A DNA stretch of 64,000 nt from Zhengella sp020637775. Lineage in GTDB: Bacteria > Pseudomonadota > Alphaproteobacteria > Rhizobiales > Rhizobiaceae. The notes below the pieces were generated by a model. It was given only the letters and a program-made list of their open reading frames with translations. It was not told the DNA's origin and did no database searches. Numbering within the stretch: position 1 is the stretch's first letter; every line of letters begins with the position of its first letter. The translations under genes were made by a program, and so were the position numbers. The stretch is taken from the NCBI RefSeq assembly GCF_041397485.1, contig NZ_JAWKWO010000001.1, positions 558,001-622,000 on the forward strand. Direction: 5' to 3'. Below are positions 44,539 through 52,418 of this stretch, piece by piece.

Positions 44539-44817
44539 ATGGATGATCTCGCGGCGCAAGTGCGCGCCTTCCGGAAGCGCAAGGAACAGGAAAGGCTGCA
44601 TGCCGGTACAGTCGCCATTGCGACGGCATACGGCTTCGATGTGCCGGCGATGCAAGGATCCGGGAAATCAGCAGGCCTGGAACGCACGCGTTTGAACCGG
44701 CTGCTGGAAAAGGAACGGCTGAAAGGATTGCAGGGCCACTGGAGCTACGATCTCAACCGCCATATTGCCCTGAAACGGCTTCGAGACCGGATGGAAGAGG
44801 CTGGGCCGCAAGTCTAG
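44539..44817 (+). CDS. Small charged protein of unknown function
   Basis: The 92-residue protein is highly charged and predicted helical: MDDLAAQVRAFRKRKEQERL, then LERTRLNRLLEKERLKGLQG and LKRLRDRMEEAG. No signal peptide or membrane helix is present. A strong AAGGAGG ribosome site lies 6 bases before the ATG, which supports a real gene. It is divergent from the DnaA-domain gene and convergent with mucR. I do not recognise its family. Confidence 0.65.
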   Translation: MDDLAAQVRAFRKRKEQERLHAGTVAIATAYGFDVPAMQGSGKSAGLERTRLNRLLEKERLKGLQGHWSYDLNRHIALKRLRDRMEEAGPQV

Positions 44818-44885
44818 ACGCCGGTGCAGAGGCAAGCGGCGAGAGCCGTTTCGCGACCTCGCAGGGCGCGCAAAGGCCGGACAGC

Positions 44886-44916
44886 AAAAAGCCGAGCGCA
44901 TCGTCTTGCGCCCGGC
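44886..44916 (-). terminator. Rho-independent terminator of mucR
   Basis: On the minus strand GCCGGGCGCA pairs with TGCGCTCGGC around a 6-base loop, with one mismatch, and is directly followed by TTTTT. It lies 27 bp after the mucR stop. On the + strand it is also suitably placed after the 92-residue gene but lacks the T-run. Confidence 0.85.
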
Positions 44917-44942
44917 TTCCGGAATTCAGAAGATGCGATTGC

Positions 44943-45374
44943 TTACTTGCCCTTCGGCTTGCGGCCGAGGCCCATTTCCTTGGCGAGACGCGACCGTGCC
45001 GCAGCATAGTTCGGCGCGACCATCGGATAGTTGGGATCGAGGCCCCACTTCTCGCGGTAAGCTTCCGGCGTCAGACCGTAATGGGTCATGAGATGGCGCT
45101 TGAGCGACTTGAACTTCTTGCCGTCTTCCAGGCAGACGATGAAGTCGTCGTGCACGGACTTCTTCGGGTTGACCGCCGGCTTCTGCTTTTCCGTCGCCTG
45201 CGCAGCCTCGATGCGGGCGCCACCGGCGCGGCCAAGGGCGGCGTGAACATCGGCAATCAGGACCGGCAATTCCGTAACCGGAACCACGTTGTTGCTGACA
45301 TAGGCGGCCACTACATCGGCGGTCAGTTCGATCAGGTTGTCGCCCGATGACTCGGGTACAGGTGAATTTTCCAT
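44943..45374 (-). CDS. mucR: Ros/MucR family transcription regulator
   Basis: MucR is an H-NS-like zinc-finger regulator that represses many envelope, exopolysaccharide and virulence genes at AT-rich sites. The 143-residue length is normal. The N-terminal half has NLIELTADVVAAYVSNN, used for oligomerisation. The finger is CLEDGKKFKSLKRHLMTHYG, with Cys81, His94 and His98; the second cysteine of Ros is Asp84 here. The conserved end is YPMVAPNYAAARSRLAKEMGLG. The start at 45374 (MENSPVPE) fits homologs, but the ribosome site is weak. An AT-rich upstream region and a strong terminator flank it. Confidence 0.95.
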   Translation of the reverse strand: MENSPVPESSGDNLIELTADVVAAYVSNNVVPVTELPVLIADVHAALGRAGGARIEAAQATEKQKPAVNPKKSVHDDFIVCLEDGKKFKSLKRHLMTHYGLTPEAYREKWGLDPNYPMVAPNYAAARSRLAKEMGLGRKPKGK

Positions 45375-45680
45375 ATTGCTTGCCCCAGTTGTTCGGAGAT
45401 TTCTTCTTATTTGCATCGCAAGAGCGAATTGGCCCCTCGGGCACAACGCAATGATTCACGAATGCTGCGTTCTTATATTGCCGCTTTCATAAAAAATGCA
45501 AGACTAGAATTATCACATTCTTTTTCGAATATAGTTTCTCGCAAGCTGCGCTTTGCTAAACAGCGCATAAGCAAAGTCGTGCACGGAAAGATTGTTGCAC
45601 AAAAGCCAACAAATATGAACTTTCCCTAAATAATTCGGGGGCGAATTCGCGGGGGGCAGGATCTGCAGAGGCCCGGTTTT
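45375..45680. promoter_or_regulatory. AT-rich mucR upstream region with dyads
   Basis: This 306-bp stretch has no supportable gene. Part of it (about 45460-45630) is much more AT-rich than the rest of the window. It contains the inverted repeats CTTTGCT/AGCAAAG (45551-45557 and 45570-45576) and GTGCA/TGCAC (45579-45583 and 45596-45600). It should carry the mucR promoter on the minus strand; MucR proteins bind such AT-rich DNA, so autoregulation is likely. The stretch next to the mnhG stop has only a weak AATTCG/CGAATT stem, so no strong antiporter-operon terminator is seen. Confidence 0.6.
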
Positions 45681-46034
45681 TTAACGCTCGCGGTTGACCC
45701 GGGCCTCCGGCGGCATTTCATCGAGAACAGTGCCTTTCCACATGGGATAGCCCACCGCATAGGCAGCTTTCGCCAGCAAATGCGAGGAAATGGGCGCTGT
45801 CAGCAGAAAAAACACCACTCCGGCGAGCGCGCGCAAGGTCGTTCCGGCATCCTCGGCATAGATCGCCAAGGCGATGAGCATGAGGCCGGAACCCAGTGTT
45901 CCGGCCTTGGAAGCGGCATGCATGCGGCTGTAGACATCGGGCAAGCGGTTGATTCCGATCGCGGCAACCAAAGAAAAAGCTGATCCAATGATAAGTAAAA
46001 GCCCGGTCAGGTAATTGGCAAGGATCTCGATCAT
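45681..46034 (-). CDS. mnhG: Mrp/Mnh antiporter subunit G
   Basis: MnhG is a small three-helix membrane subunit of the Mrp-type Na+(K+)/H+ antiporter. This 117-residue protein has the conserved GINRLPDVYSRMHAASKAGTLG after its first helix and TAPISSHLLAKAAY before its C-terminal tail. The ATG overlaps the mnhF stop (ATGA). It is the last gene of the seven-gene operon. The antiporter helps in pH and ion homeostasis; in Sinorhizobium the related pha genes are needed for infection. Confidence 0.95.
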   Translation of the reverse strand: MIEILANYLTGLLLIIGSAFSLVAAIGINRLPDVYSRMHAASKAGTLGSGLMLIALAIYAEDAGTTLRALAGVVFFLLTAPISSHLLAKAAYAVGYPMWKGTVLDEMPPEARVNRER

Positions 46035-46363
46035 GCATCGCTCCCGGTTTCTTTGGCGGCAGTGGCCTGCTGCACCCCTTCCGTCCTGCCCCGCGCCAGC
46101 ACGAAGCGGGCGAAGGCCACGGTGGCAAGGAAACCCACAAGGCCCAGGGCAATCGCGATATCGACGTAAAGCGTGTAACCGGTCCGGATGCCGATCACCG
46201 CGATGAAGCCGATTGCGGCGGCGACCAGCATGTCCAGGCCAAGGATCCGGTCCGGCAGCGTGGGGCCGCGCACGACGCGATAGACCGTCAACAGAAAGGC
46301 CGCGCTGAGCAGGCCCAGAGACACGAGTTCGGCAATGTCGAGAAACGTCTCATGCACGTTCAT
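46031..46363 (-). CDS. mnhF: Mrp/Mnh antiporter subunit F
   Basis: This 110-residue, three-helix subunit has the family segment VYRVVRGPTLPDRILGLDML and the helix IAIALGLVGFLATVAFARFV. The start at 46363 (MNVHETF) has GGAGG 7 bases upstream and overlaps the mnhE stop (ATGA). It ends in a 4-bp overlap with mnhG. It is part of the membrane module whose single subunits are all required for activity in characterised Mrp systems. Confidence 0.95.
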   Translation of the reverse strand: MNVHETFLDIAELVSLGLLSAAFLLTVYRVVRGPTLPDRILGLDMLVAAAIGFIAVIGIRTGYTLYVDIAIALGLVGFLATVAFARFVLARGRTEGVQQATAAKETGSDA

Positions 46364-46833
46364 CGAAACGCCTCCATGATCTTGCGCTCGAAACCCTCGG
46401 CGATGTCGGCGCGGGTGGAATCGGGATCGGAACAATCGATGGCGTGGACATAAAGGATCGAGCGGTCTTCCGACACGTCCACCGATAGCGTGCCGGGTGT
46501 CAGCGTGATCAGGTTTGCCAGCAGCGTGATCTCGAAATCGCGATCCACCTTGAGGGGATAGGCAAAGATTCCCGGCTTCAGCTTCATGTCGGGCGACATG
46601 ACCATGACCGCCACCTTCCAGGCCGAAAGAACAAGCTCATAGAAGAAAAGCATGGCGAGCGAGAGCACACGGCCGGCGCGCTGGAAATAACCCAGCGAAC
46701 CGACCTGCTCGCGGATGAGGTAGAGCGCGCCCATGCCCAGAACGAAGCCGAAGACGAGATTGACCAGCGAGAAGGAACCGGACATCAGGCCCCAGGTCAA
46801 TGCCAGCAGAATGTTGATCAGGTAGAGGTTCAT
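46360..46833 (-). CDS. mnhE: Mrp/Mnh antiporter subunit E
   Basis: MnhE is the subunit with two or more N-terminal helices and a soluble C-terminal domain. This 157-residue protein has NILLALTWGLMSGSFS and NLVFGFVLGMGALYLI at the N-terminus and the conserved ANLITLTPGTLSVDVSED motif near residue 100, followed by YVHAIDCSD. GGGAGG lies 6 bases before the ATG. The gene overlaps mnhD and mnhF by 4 bp each. Confidence 0.95.
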   Translation of the reverse strand: MNLYLINILLALTWGLMSGSFSLVNLVFGFVLGMGALYLIREQVGSLGYFQRAGRVLSLAMLFFYELVLSAWKVAVMVMSPDMKLKPGIFAYPLKVDRDFEITLLANLITLTPGTLSVDVSEDRSILYVHAIDCSDPDSTRADIAEGFERKIMEAFR

Positions 46834-48395
46834 GCGCCACCTCCCGGCAGGACTGCGTCGACATAACCGGACGGGAACAGGATGGTGCGCGCCGCCGCAT
46901 TGGCAATATCCAGCAACGGCTGCGGCCAGAAACCGATCGCCACGACCGCCGCGGTGAGAATGAGAACCGGCGCGTAGGCACCCCATGTCAACGGCTCGCC
47001 GGGCACCATGCTGGCGGGTTCGCCGGCCCTGTTACGCCAGAAGGCGAGCGCGAAGATGCGCCCGAGCGTGATCGTTGTCAGCAGGCCGGTGAGCAGCACC
47101 GCGAAGGCCAGCCACCAGGCACCCACATCAAGCGATGCCTTGACCACGAAGACCTTCGGCCAGAGGCCGGAAAAGGGCGGCAACCCCGCCACGGCGAAAA
47201 ACAGGACCAGCGCCAGTGCCGCCATGAAGGGATGCGCGCGATACAACCCGGCAATGCTGTGCAGAGAGACCGATCCGGCCGCCTCCCCCATCAGCCCGAC
47301 CAGCATGTAGATGGCCGTCATGGCGATCATCGAGTGAACGGCATAGAAGATGGCGGCGGCAAGGCCGAGTTCGCTGCCAAGCGCAAGGCCGGCCAGCATG
47401 ACGCCGATGCCCGAAATGACGACGAAGCCCATGGCGCGGCGCAGGTCGGACTGGGCCAGCGCGCCCAATATGCCCAGCACCATGGTGAAGGCCGCCACCC
47501 ATGCGATGAGCAGGGCCAGCATGTCGCGCTCGCCCGGAAAGAGCATGACCAGCACGCGCAGCAAGGCGTAAACGCCGACCTTCGTCAGCAGCCCGGCAAA
47601 CAGCGCCGACACGATGATGCGTGGCGTGTGATAGGACGCCGGGAGCCAGAAATTGACCGGAAATGCCGCGGCCTTCATGGCGAAGGCGAAGAAGAACATT
47701 GTCGCCAGCGTCATCACCGGCGCGTCATGGCCGCCGGCGGCGATCTTCATCGTCAGGTCGGCCATGTTGAGCGTGCCGAAGGAGCCGTAAAGCAGGCCGA
47801 CGGAAATCAGGAAAAGCGTTGTGGCAACAAGATTGAGAAAAGCGTACTTGACCGCCCCGTCGATCTGCTCGTGCTCCGAACCGAGAACCAGAAGACCGAA
47901 AGAGGCGATCAGCAGGACCTCGAACCAGACATAGAGATTGAAGATGTCTCCGGTCAGGAAGGCGCCGTGGACACCGGCCATCATCAGCAGGAAGAACGTG
48001 TAGAAGCCGTAGCGCCGCCCTGTCGTATCGATGTCCCTGATTGAGAACAGGACGGCGGCAAAGGCGACGATACCGGCTGCCGCCGCAAGGCTGGCGCCCA
48101 GCACATCGGCCTGGAAGGTGATGCCGAAAGGCGGAAGCCAGCGGCCCATCGTCATGACAACGGGCCCGTTCTGCAAGACGTGCCAGAGCAGGCCCGCATC
48201 GGCAAGCGCAAGCAAGGCGAAGGCGACGACCGAAACGCTTGCGTGCTGCCAGGTTTCCTTGCGGAACATCAGCAGCGCGGCACCAAAGACGAGCGGGATG
48301 ACGACGGGGGCAATCACCAGCCAATCGGCAGCCGCCACGGGCTCCATGACCATGGCGCTTGCAAGATCAACGGTTTTTTCTGCGGCAGCGGCCAT
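46830..48395 (-). CDS. mnhD: Mrp/Mnh antiporter subunit D (proton-translocating, ND4/ND5-like)
   Basis: MnhD is one of the two large NuoL/M/N-like subunits and has 14 or so helices. The 521-residue protein shows NLYVWFEVLLIASFGLLVLG with the conserved glutamate, KAAAFPVNFWLPASYHTPR with the conserved lysine and proline-rich loop, and ALAQSDLRRAMGFVVISGIG. These residues carry protons in complex I-related antiporters. It starts 8 bp after mnhC and overlaps mnhE by 4 bp. Confidence 0.95.
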   Translation of the reverse strand: MAAAAEKTVDLASAMVMEPVAAADWLVIAPVVIPLVFGAALLMFRKETWQHASVSVVAFALLALADAGLLWHVLQNGPVVMTMGRWLPPFGITFQADVLGASLAAAAGIVAFAAVLFSIRDIDTTGRRYGFYTFFLLMMAGVHGAFLTGDIFNLYVWFEVLLIASFGLLVLGSEHEQIDGAVKYAFLNLVATTLFLISVGLLYGSFGTLNMADLTMKIAAGGHDAPVMTLATMFFFAFAMKAAAFPVNFWLPASYHTPRIIVSALFAGLLTKVGVYALLRVLVMLFPGERDMLALLIAWVAAFTMVLGILGALAQSDLRRAMGFVVISGIGVMLAGLALGSELGLAAAIFYAVHSMIAMTAIYMLVGLMGEAAGSVSLHSIAGLYRAHPFMAALALVLFFAVAGLPPFSGLWPKVFVVKASLDVGAWWLAFAVLLTGLLTTITLGRIFALAFWRNRAGEPASMVPGEPLTWGAYAPVLILTAAVVAIGFWPQPLLDIANAAARTILFPSGYVDAVLPGGGA

Positions 48396-48403
48396 CTTTC
48401 GCC

Positions 48404-48781
48404 TCAGTATCCCAGGGGTGGCATGCGATCGCTTTCCGGCTCGGCAAGCCGCATCTCGTCGGTGTCGTCGGTACCGATGTCCTGATAGGCACGGTAGGCC
48501 AGCACCAGAAGGAAGGCGAAGAAGGAGAAGGAAATCACGATCGCGGTCAGGATCAGGGCCTGGGGCAGCGCATTCGCCACTTCAGTGGGCGGCGTGTAGA
48601 ACTCTTCCGGAATGATGGGCGGCGTTTCGCGCAGCACCCTTCCGGCCGTGAAGATCAGCAGGTTGACGGCGTTTCCGAGCAACGCGACCCCGAGCAGTAT
48701 GCGGATCGTATGCCTCGACAGGAGCAGGTAGATCGCGACGGCAAAGAACAGGCCGACCAGAACGGCCAGGGCGGTTTCCAT
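48404..48781 (-). CDS. mnhC: Mrp/Mnh antiporter subunit C (NuoK-like)
   Basis: MnhC is a NuoK-like three-helix subunit. The 125-residue sequence has LLSRHTIRILLGVALLGNAV at the start of helix 2 and LPQALILTAIVISFSFFAFL, which is a typical NuoK/MnhC motif. The start overlaps the mnhB stop by one base (TGATG). An acidic tail at 107-120 is specific to this protein. Confidence 0.95.
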   Translation of the reverse strand: METALAVLVGLFFAVAIYLLLSRHTIRILLGVALLGNAVNLLIFTAGRVLRETPPIIPEEFYTPPTEVANALPQALILTAIVISFSFFAFLLVLAYRAYQDIGTDDTDEMRLAEPESDRMPPLGY

Positions 48782-49200
48782 CAGTCGTCCTCCCTTTCCT
48801 CAAGTGCCAGTGCAATGGAGGTGATGGACCCCACGACCACGAGGTAGACCCCGATGTCGAAGACCAGCGGTGTCGACAGGGCGAGCTTGACGCCGAATAT
48901 TTCCGGCTCCGTCCAGAGACCCGTCAGGAAGGGGACAGCAGCAAACAAGGAGGCGATGCCGGCCATGGAGGCCATGAACAAGCCGAAGCCGGAAATCGCC
49001 ATCGGGTGAAAATACATGGCCCGGCGAACCGGCGACACGCCGCAGGCGATACCGTAGATCGCGAAGGCCGAGGCCGCGATCAGGCCGCCGATGAAGCCGC
49101 CGCCCGGCTCGTTGTGGCCACGCAGCAGCACGAAGAGCGAAAACAGGACCATGAGGCTGGCCAGAAAGGGCGCGACGGTGCGGAAAATGATCGTGCGCAT
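48781..49200 (-). CDS. mnhB: Mrp/Mnh antiporter subunit B
   Basis: MnhB is a small membrane subunit of about four helices. The 139-residue sequence has ASLMVLFSLFVLLRGHNEPG and GGGFIGGLIAASAFAIYGIA, a signature of the family, and STPLVFDIGVYLVVVGSITS near the C-terminus. It is separate from MnhA here, whereas in group 2 Pha systems parts of the two are fused. It starts 3 bp after mnhA. Confidence 0.95.
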   Translation of the reverse strand: MRTIIFRTVAPFLASLMVLFSLFVLLRGHNEPGGGFIGGLIAASAFAIYGIACGVSPVRRAMYFHPMAISGFGLFMASMAGIASLFAAVPFLTGLWTEPEIFGVKLALSTPLVFDIGVYLVVVGSITSIALALEEREDD

Positions 49201-49203
49201 GGC

Positions 49204-51549
49204 CTATCCCTCCCCCGGTCCGGCGGCCGTTTCCCTGCGCGGCTTGCGAATGCGGATCAGTGCAAGGATGGCGAGCCCGGTGACCATGACGACGGCAATC
49301 TCGCCCAGCGTGTCCAGCCCGCGGAAATCGACGATGATGACATTGACGATGTTGCGGCCATGGGCAATCGCCCGCGCATAGGTGTTGAAGAAGTCCGTCA
49401 GCTCCGTGTTGAACGGCATCTGCGTGACCTTGAGAAGCGCCAGGCCGAAGCCCGCGCCGGCCGCACCCGCGATCGCCATGTCCACCAGTTTCTCGCCCGT
49501 CGGCCTGTGGTCGGCCGGCGACAGGCGAAGCCGTGTCATGACAAGGGCGAGGATGACGACGGACAGCGTTTCCACCATGAACTGGGTGAAGGACAGGTCC
49601 GGCGCCCCGAGGAGCATGAAGATGACCGCCACGGCGAAGCCCTGGATGCCGAGCGAGACAATGGCCGTCAGGCGGTTCTTGGCCGAGATGACAGCGCCGA
49701 TCCCGATCACGGCAATGACGAGAATGGTCCACTCGTAGAAGGGAAGTTCCGGGAAGGCGGGCCATGACGGCCCCTCGCCGAAAAGCCACATCGGCAGCAG
49801 CAACGCGGCAGCGATGCCGGCGAAGGTCACCGTCATGTAGACTTCCATGCGGCCGTTGTGAATGTGGCGGGTCACCGCGTTCGCCATGCGCACGAGGCCG
49901 CGCATGACCTGGTCGAAGCCCTGGTCGGGACCCCATCCGATGGCGTTCAGCACCGTGGTCATTGCATGGCGCAGCCGGTCCAGAGCCAGATACAGGACGA
50001 TGCCGAGGGCAATCGTTGCCAGCGAAAGGTAGAGTGCGGCACCGGCATGGGGCACCACGGTGATCTCGACGGGTACGGGCGTACCGGCGACCGCACCGGC
50101 CATCGGGGACGAGAAGAAATGGTGGCTGACACCGGAGAAAATGGCGGCCCCGAGACCGGCAAGGGCCAGCGTCAGCGGCCCCAGCCAGAGCAGGACCGGC
50201 CCCTCATGGGCGTGTTTGGGCGTTTCCACCGGAGCGCCGAGGAAGGGCTTCAGCGCGACAGCGAAGCCGATCACGAACATCAGGCCATTGCCGAGAACAG
50301 CGGTCGCCAGCACGGCCATGCTCCAGACATCACCCCTGGCCAGCGCGTAGTACATCTCTTCCTTGGCAAGAAAGCCGAAGAAGGGCGGGAGGCCGCCCAT
50401 CGAGAGGGCTGCCAGCAGGGCTGCGGCAAAAGTCACCGGCATGGCCTTGCGCAATCCGCCAAGGCGGGTGATGTCGCGCGTGCCGGATTCATGATCGACA
50501 AGCCCGGCGACCATGAACAGCCCGCCCTTGAACATGGAATGGGCGATCAGGTAGAGCACGGCCCCGGCGATGGCCTGTTCACTGCCGAACCCGGTCAGCA
50601 TGACCAGCAGGCCGAGCGAGGCCACCGTCGTATAAGCCAGCATCAGCTTCAGATCGGTCTGGCGAACGGCCAGGAAAGTGCCGACAAGCAGCGTCGTTCC
50701 ACCGAAGACCGGCAGCACCGTTTCCCACAGCACTGTCTCGCCCATGACCGGGTTCAGCCGCATCAAGAGGTAGACGCCTGCCTTCACCATGGTGGCGGAA
50801 TGCAGATAGGCCGACACGGGCGTGGGCGCTTCCATGGCGTTGGGACGCCAGAAATGCAGCGGAAACTGCGCCGACTTGGTGAAGGCCCCGCCAAGGATGA
50901 GCAGGAAGGCGGCCAGATAGAACGGGCTATCGCGCAGCGTATCGCCCGTGGCCAGCAGCAGCGAAAGTTCCGAAACGCCGGTGATGTTCCAGATGAGCAG
51001 AAGACCGGCCAGCAGCGACAGCCCGCCCAGGCCCGTCACCACGAGCGCCTGAATGGCGGCGCGGCGCGAAGCCTCGCGCGAATGGTCGAAGCCGATCAGC
51101 AGGAAGGACGTGATCGACGTCAGTTCCCAGAACACGAAGAGCGTCAGGAAATTGTCCGCGACAACAAGGCCCTGCATGGCGCCCATGAACATCAGGATGA
51201 ATGAGAAGAAGCGGCCCTGATCCGCATGCCCCTTCAGATATCCGCCGGCATAGAGCACGATCAGCGTGCCGATTCCCGTGACGAGAAGGGCAAAGGTCAG
51301 CGACAGGCCGTCCAGATACCAGGAGAAATTGACATTGAAGTCCGGCACCCAGGCATAGCCGCCGGTCACCGGATTGCCGGCGGCGATCTCCGGCAGGAAG
51401 CCCGCGAAATGCGCCACATTGAACAAGGGCACCAGTGCCAGGAGCCATGCCGCATTGTGCTTCAAGGCCCGGGTCAGTGACGGAGCGGCCGCCGCAGCCA
51501 GAAAGGGCAGCAGAAGCACAAGAAAGGTGAGAGACGGGGCTGACGCCAT
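49204..51549 (-). CDS. mnhA: Mrp/Mnh antiporter subunit A (NuoL-like)
   Basis: MnhA is the largest subunit, NuoL-like, with about 21 predicted helices over 781 residues. NLYVWFE-like elements are replaced by TLFVFWELTSITSFLLIGFD, and FHFWRPNAMEAPTPVSAYLH carries the conserved lysine/histidine loop region. The C-terminal part (about 610-700) has the MbhD/E-like extension (AVIGIGAVISAKNRLTAIVS and GAPDLSFTQFMVETL), which is typical of full-length MrpA. It heads the operon ABCDEFG. Transcription of the operon should start in the 219-bp region upstream, shared with msrB. Confidence 0.95.
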   Translation of the reverse strand: MASAPSLTFLVLLLPFLAAAAAPSLTRALKHNAAWLLALVPLFNVAHFAGFLPEIAAGNPVTGGYAWVPDFNVNFSWYLDGLSLTFALLVTGIGTLIVLYAGGYLKGHADQGRFFSFILMFMGAMQGLVVADNFLTLFVFWELTSITSFLLIGFDHSREASRRAAIQALVVTGLGGLSLLAGLLLIWNITGVSELSLLLATGDTLRDSPFYLAAFLLILGGAFTKSAQFPLHFWRPNAMEAPTPVSAYLHSATMVKAGVYLLMRLNPVMGETVLWETVLPVFGGTTLLVGTFLAVRQTDLKLMLAYTTVASLGLLVMLTGFGSEQAIAGAVLYLIAHSMFKGGLFMVAGLVDHESGTRDITRLGGLRKAMPVTFAAALLAALSMGGLPPFFGFLAKEEMYYALARGDVWSMAVLATAVLGNGLMFVIGFAVALKPFLGAPVETPKHAHEGPVLLWLGPLTLALAGLGAAIFSGVSHHFFSSPMAGAVAGTPVPVEITVVPHAGAALYLSLATIALGIVLYLALDRLRHAMTTVLNAIGWGPDQGFDQVMRGLVRMANAVTRHIHNGRMEVYMTVTFAGIAAALLLPMWLFGEGPSWPAFPELPFYEWTILVIAVIGIGAVISAKNRLTAIVSLGIQGFAVAVIFMLLGAPDLSFTQFMVETLSVVILALVMTRLRLSPADHRPTGEKLVDMAIAGAAGAGFGLALLKVTQMPFNTELTDFFNTYARAIAHGRNIVNVIIVDFRGLDTLGEIAVVMVTGLAILALIRIRKPRRETAAGPGEG

Positions 51550-51768
51550 GTCCGGTTCCAGTTTCTTTTCGTTCTGGCCCGCCCCCCGGCGCGCCCGCTC
51601 CTTTTCAATTATGGAAATGTTGGCCGCGCGGCAAGGGCAGCCGGGCTGGCAAAGCCGTTTCCGCGCGGTTTATTCAACGAAAACGTCCCCGCACCCGGAT
51701 GAAAAAGCAACTGCCAATCCTATATTACGAGCAGAACCGTCAGAGACGGAAAGAGGAGATTTCACGGC

Positions 51769-52173
51769 GTGGAAAAGATGAAGATCGAGAAAAGCGATGC
51801 CGAGTGGCGCGAGGAACTGACGCCGGAGCAATATCACGTTCTGCGCGAACACGGCACGGAACGGGCCGGCACATCCCCGCTCAACGGCGAAAAACGGGCC
51901 GGCATGTTCCGGTGTGCGGGCTGCGGAAAGCCGCTGTTCCGTTCCGAGGCGAAGTTCGAATCCGGCACCGGCTGGCCAAGTTTCTACGCGCCGGCCGGAG
52001 AGGACGCCGTCAGCCAGCACGAGGACCGGTCGTGGTTCATGCGCCGCACCGAGGTTCGCTGCGCCGATTGCGGCGGACATCTGGGCCATGTGTTCAATGA
52101 CGGTCCGGCGCCGACGGGTCTGCGCTATTGCATGAACGGGCTGGCGCTGGATTTCCACCCGGACGAGGATTGA
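51769..52173 (+). CDS. msrB: Peptide methionine-R-sulfoxide reductase MsrB
   Basis: MsrB reduces the R epimer of methionine sulfoxide in proteins. The 134-residue sequence has two zinc-binding CxxC pairs (Cys49/Cys52 and Cys98/Cys101), the substrate motif GTGWPSF near 67-72 and the catalytic Cys121 in RYCMNGL. No resolving cysteine is clear. The GTG start has GAGGAG about 10 bases upstream; the ATG three codons later would place that site too far. It lies divergent from the Mnh operon. Confidence 0.95.
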   Translation: MEKMKIEKSDAEWREELTPEQYHVLREHGTERAGTSPLNGEKRAGMFRCAGCGKPLFRSEAKFESGTGWPSFYAPAGEDAVSQHEDRSWFMRRTEVRCADCGGHLGHVFNDGPAPTGLRYCMNGLALDFHPDED

Positions 52174-52210
52174 CGCAGCGCGGGCGCCGCTTGTGCGGAT
52201 CGCTGAAAAG

Positions 52211-52247
52211 GGCTCCGGCCGGGCCGGGAGCAAGCCCTGCCGGAGCC
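52211..52247 (+). terminator. Hairpin after msrB
   Basis: A 9-bp perfect inverted repeat (GGCTCCGGC with GCCGGAGCC) encloses a 19-base loop, 37 bp after the msrB stop and followed by TTCC only. It is suggestive of a terminator but lacks a T-run. The rest of the 245-bp spacer up to ptrB has no gene. Confidence 0.45.
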
Positions 52248-52418
52248 TTCCGGCGCTACAGGGGTCCATGGCGCCCGATCACAACCTCCCATGCCGGGCT
52301 TGCCCGGCGCTTGCCCGCTTGCCCGAGGTTTCCTTGCGCGCGCTTTGCCATTATGTCTGAGGCCGTCAGCGCTTCGCGCGCGCCTCCACTTTCCGCCCCA
52401 GCGAAAAACCGGGACACC

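Noticed and set aside
45411..45629. A 72-codon plus-strand open frame in the AT-rich region upstream of mucR
   Set aside because: No ribosome site or family pattern, and the region looks regulatory. It is a chance frame in AT-rich DNA.
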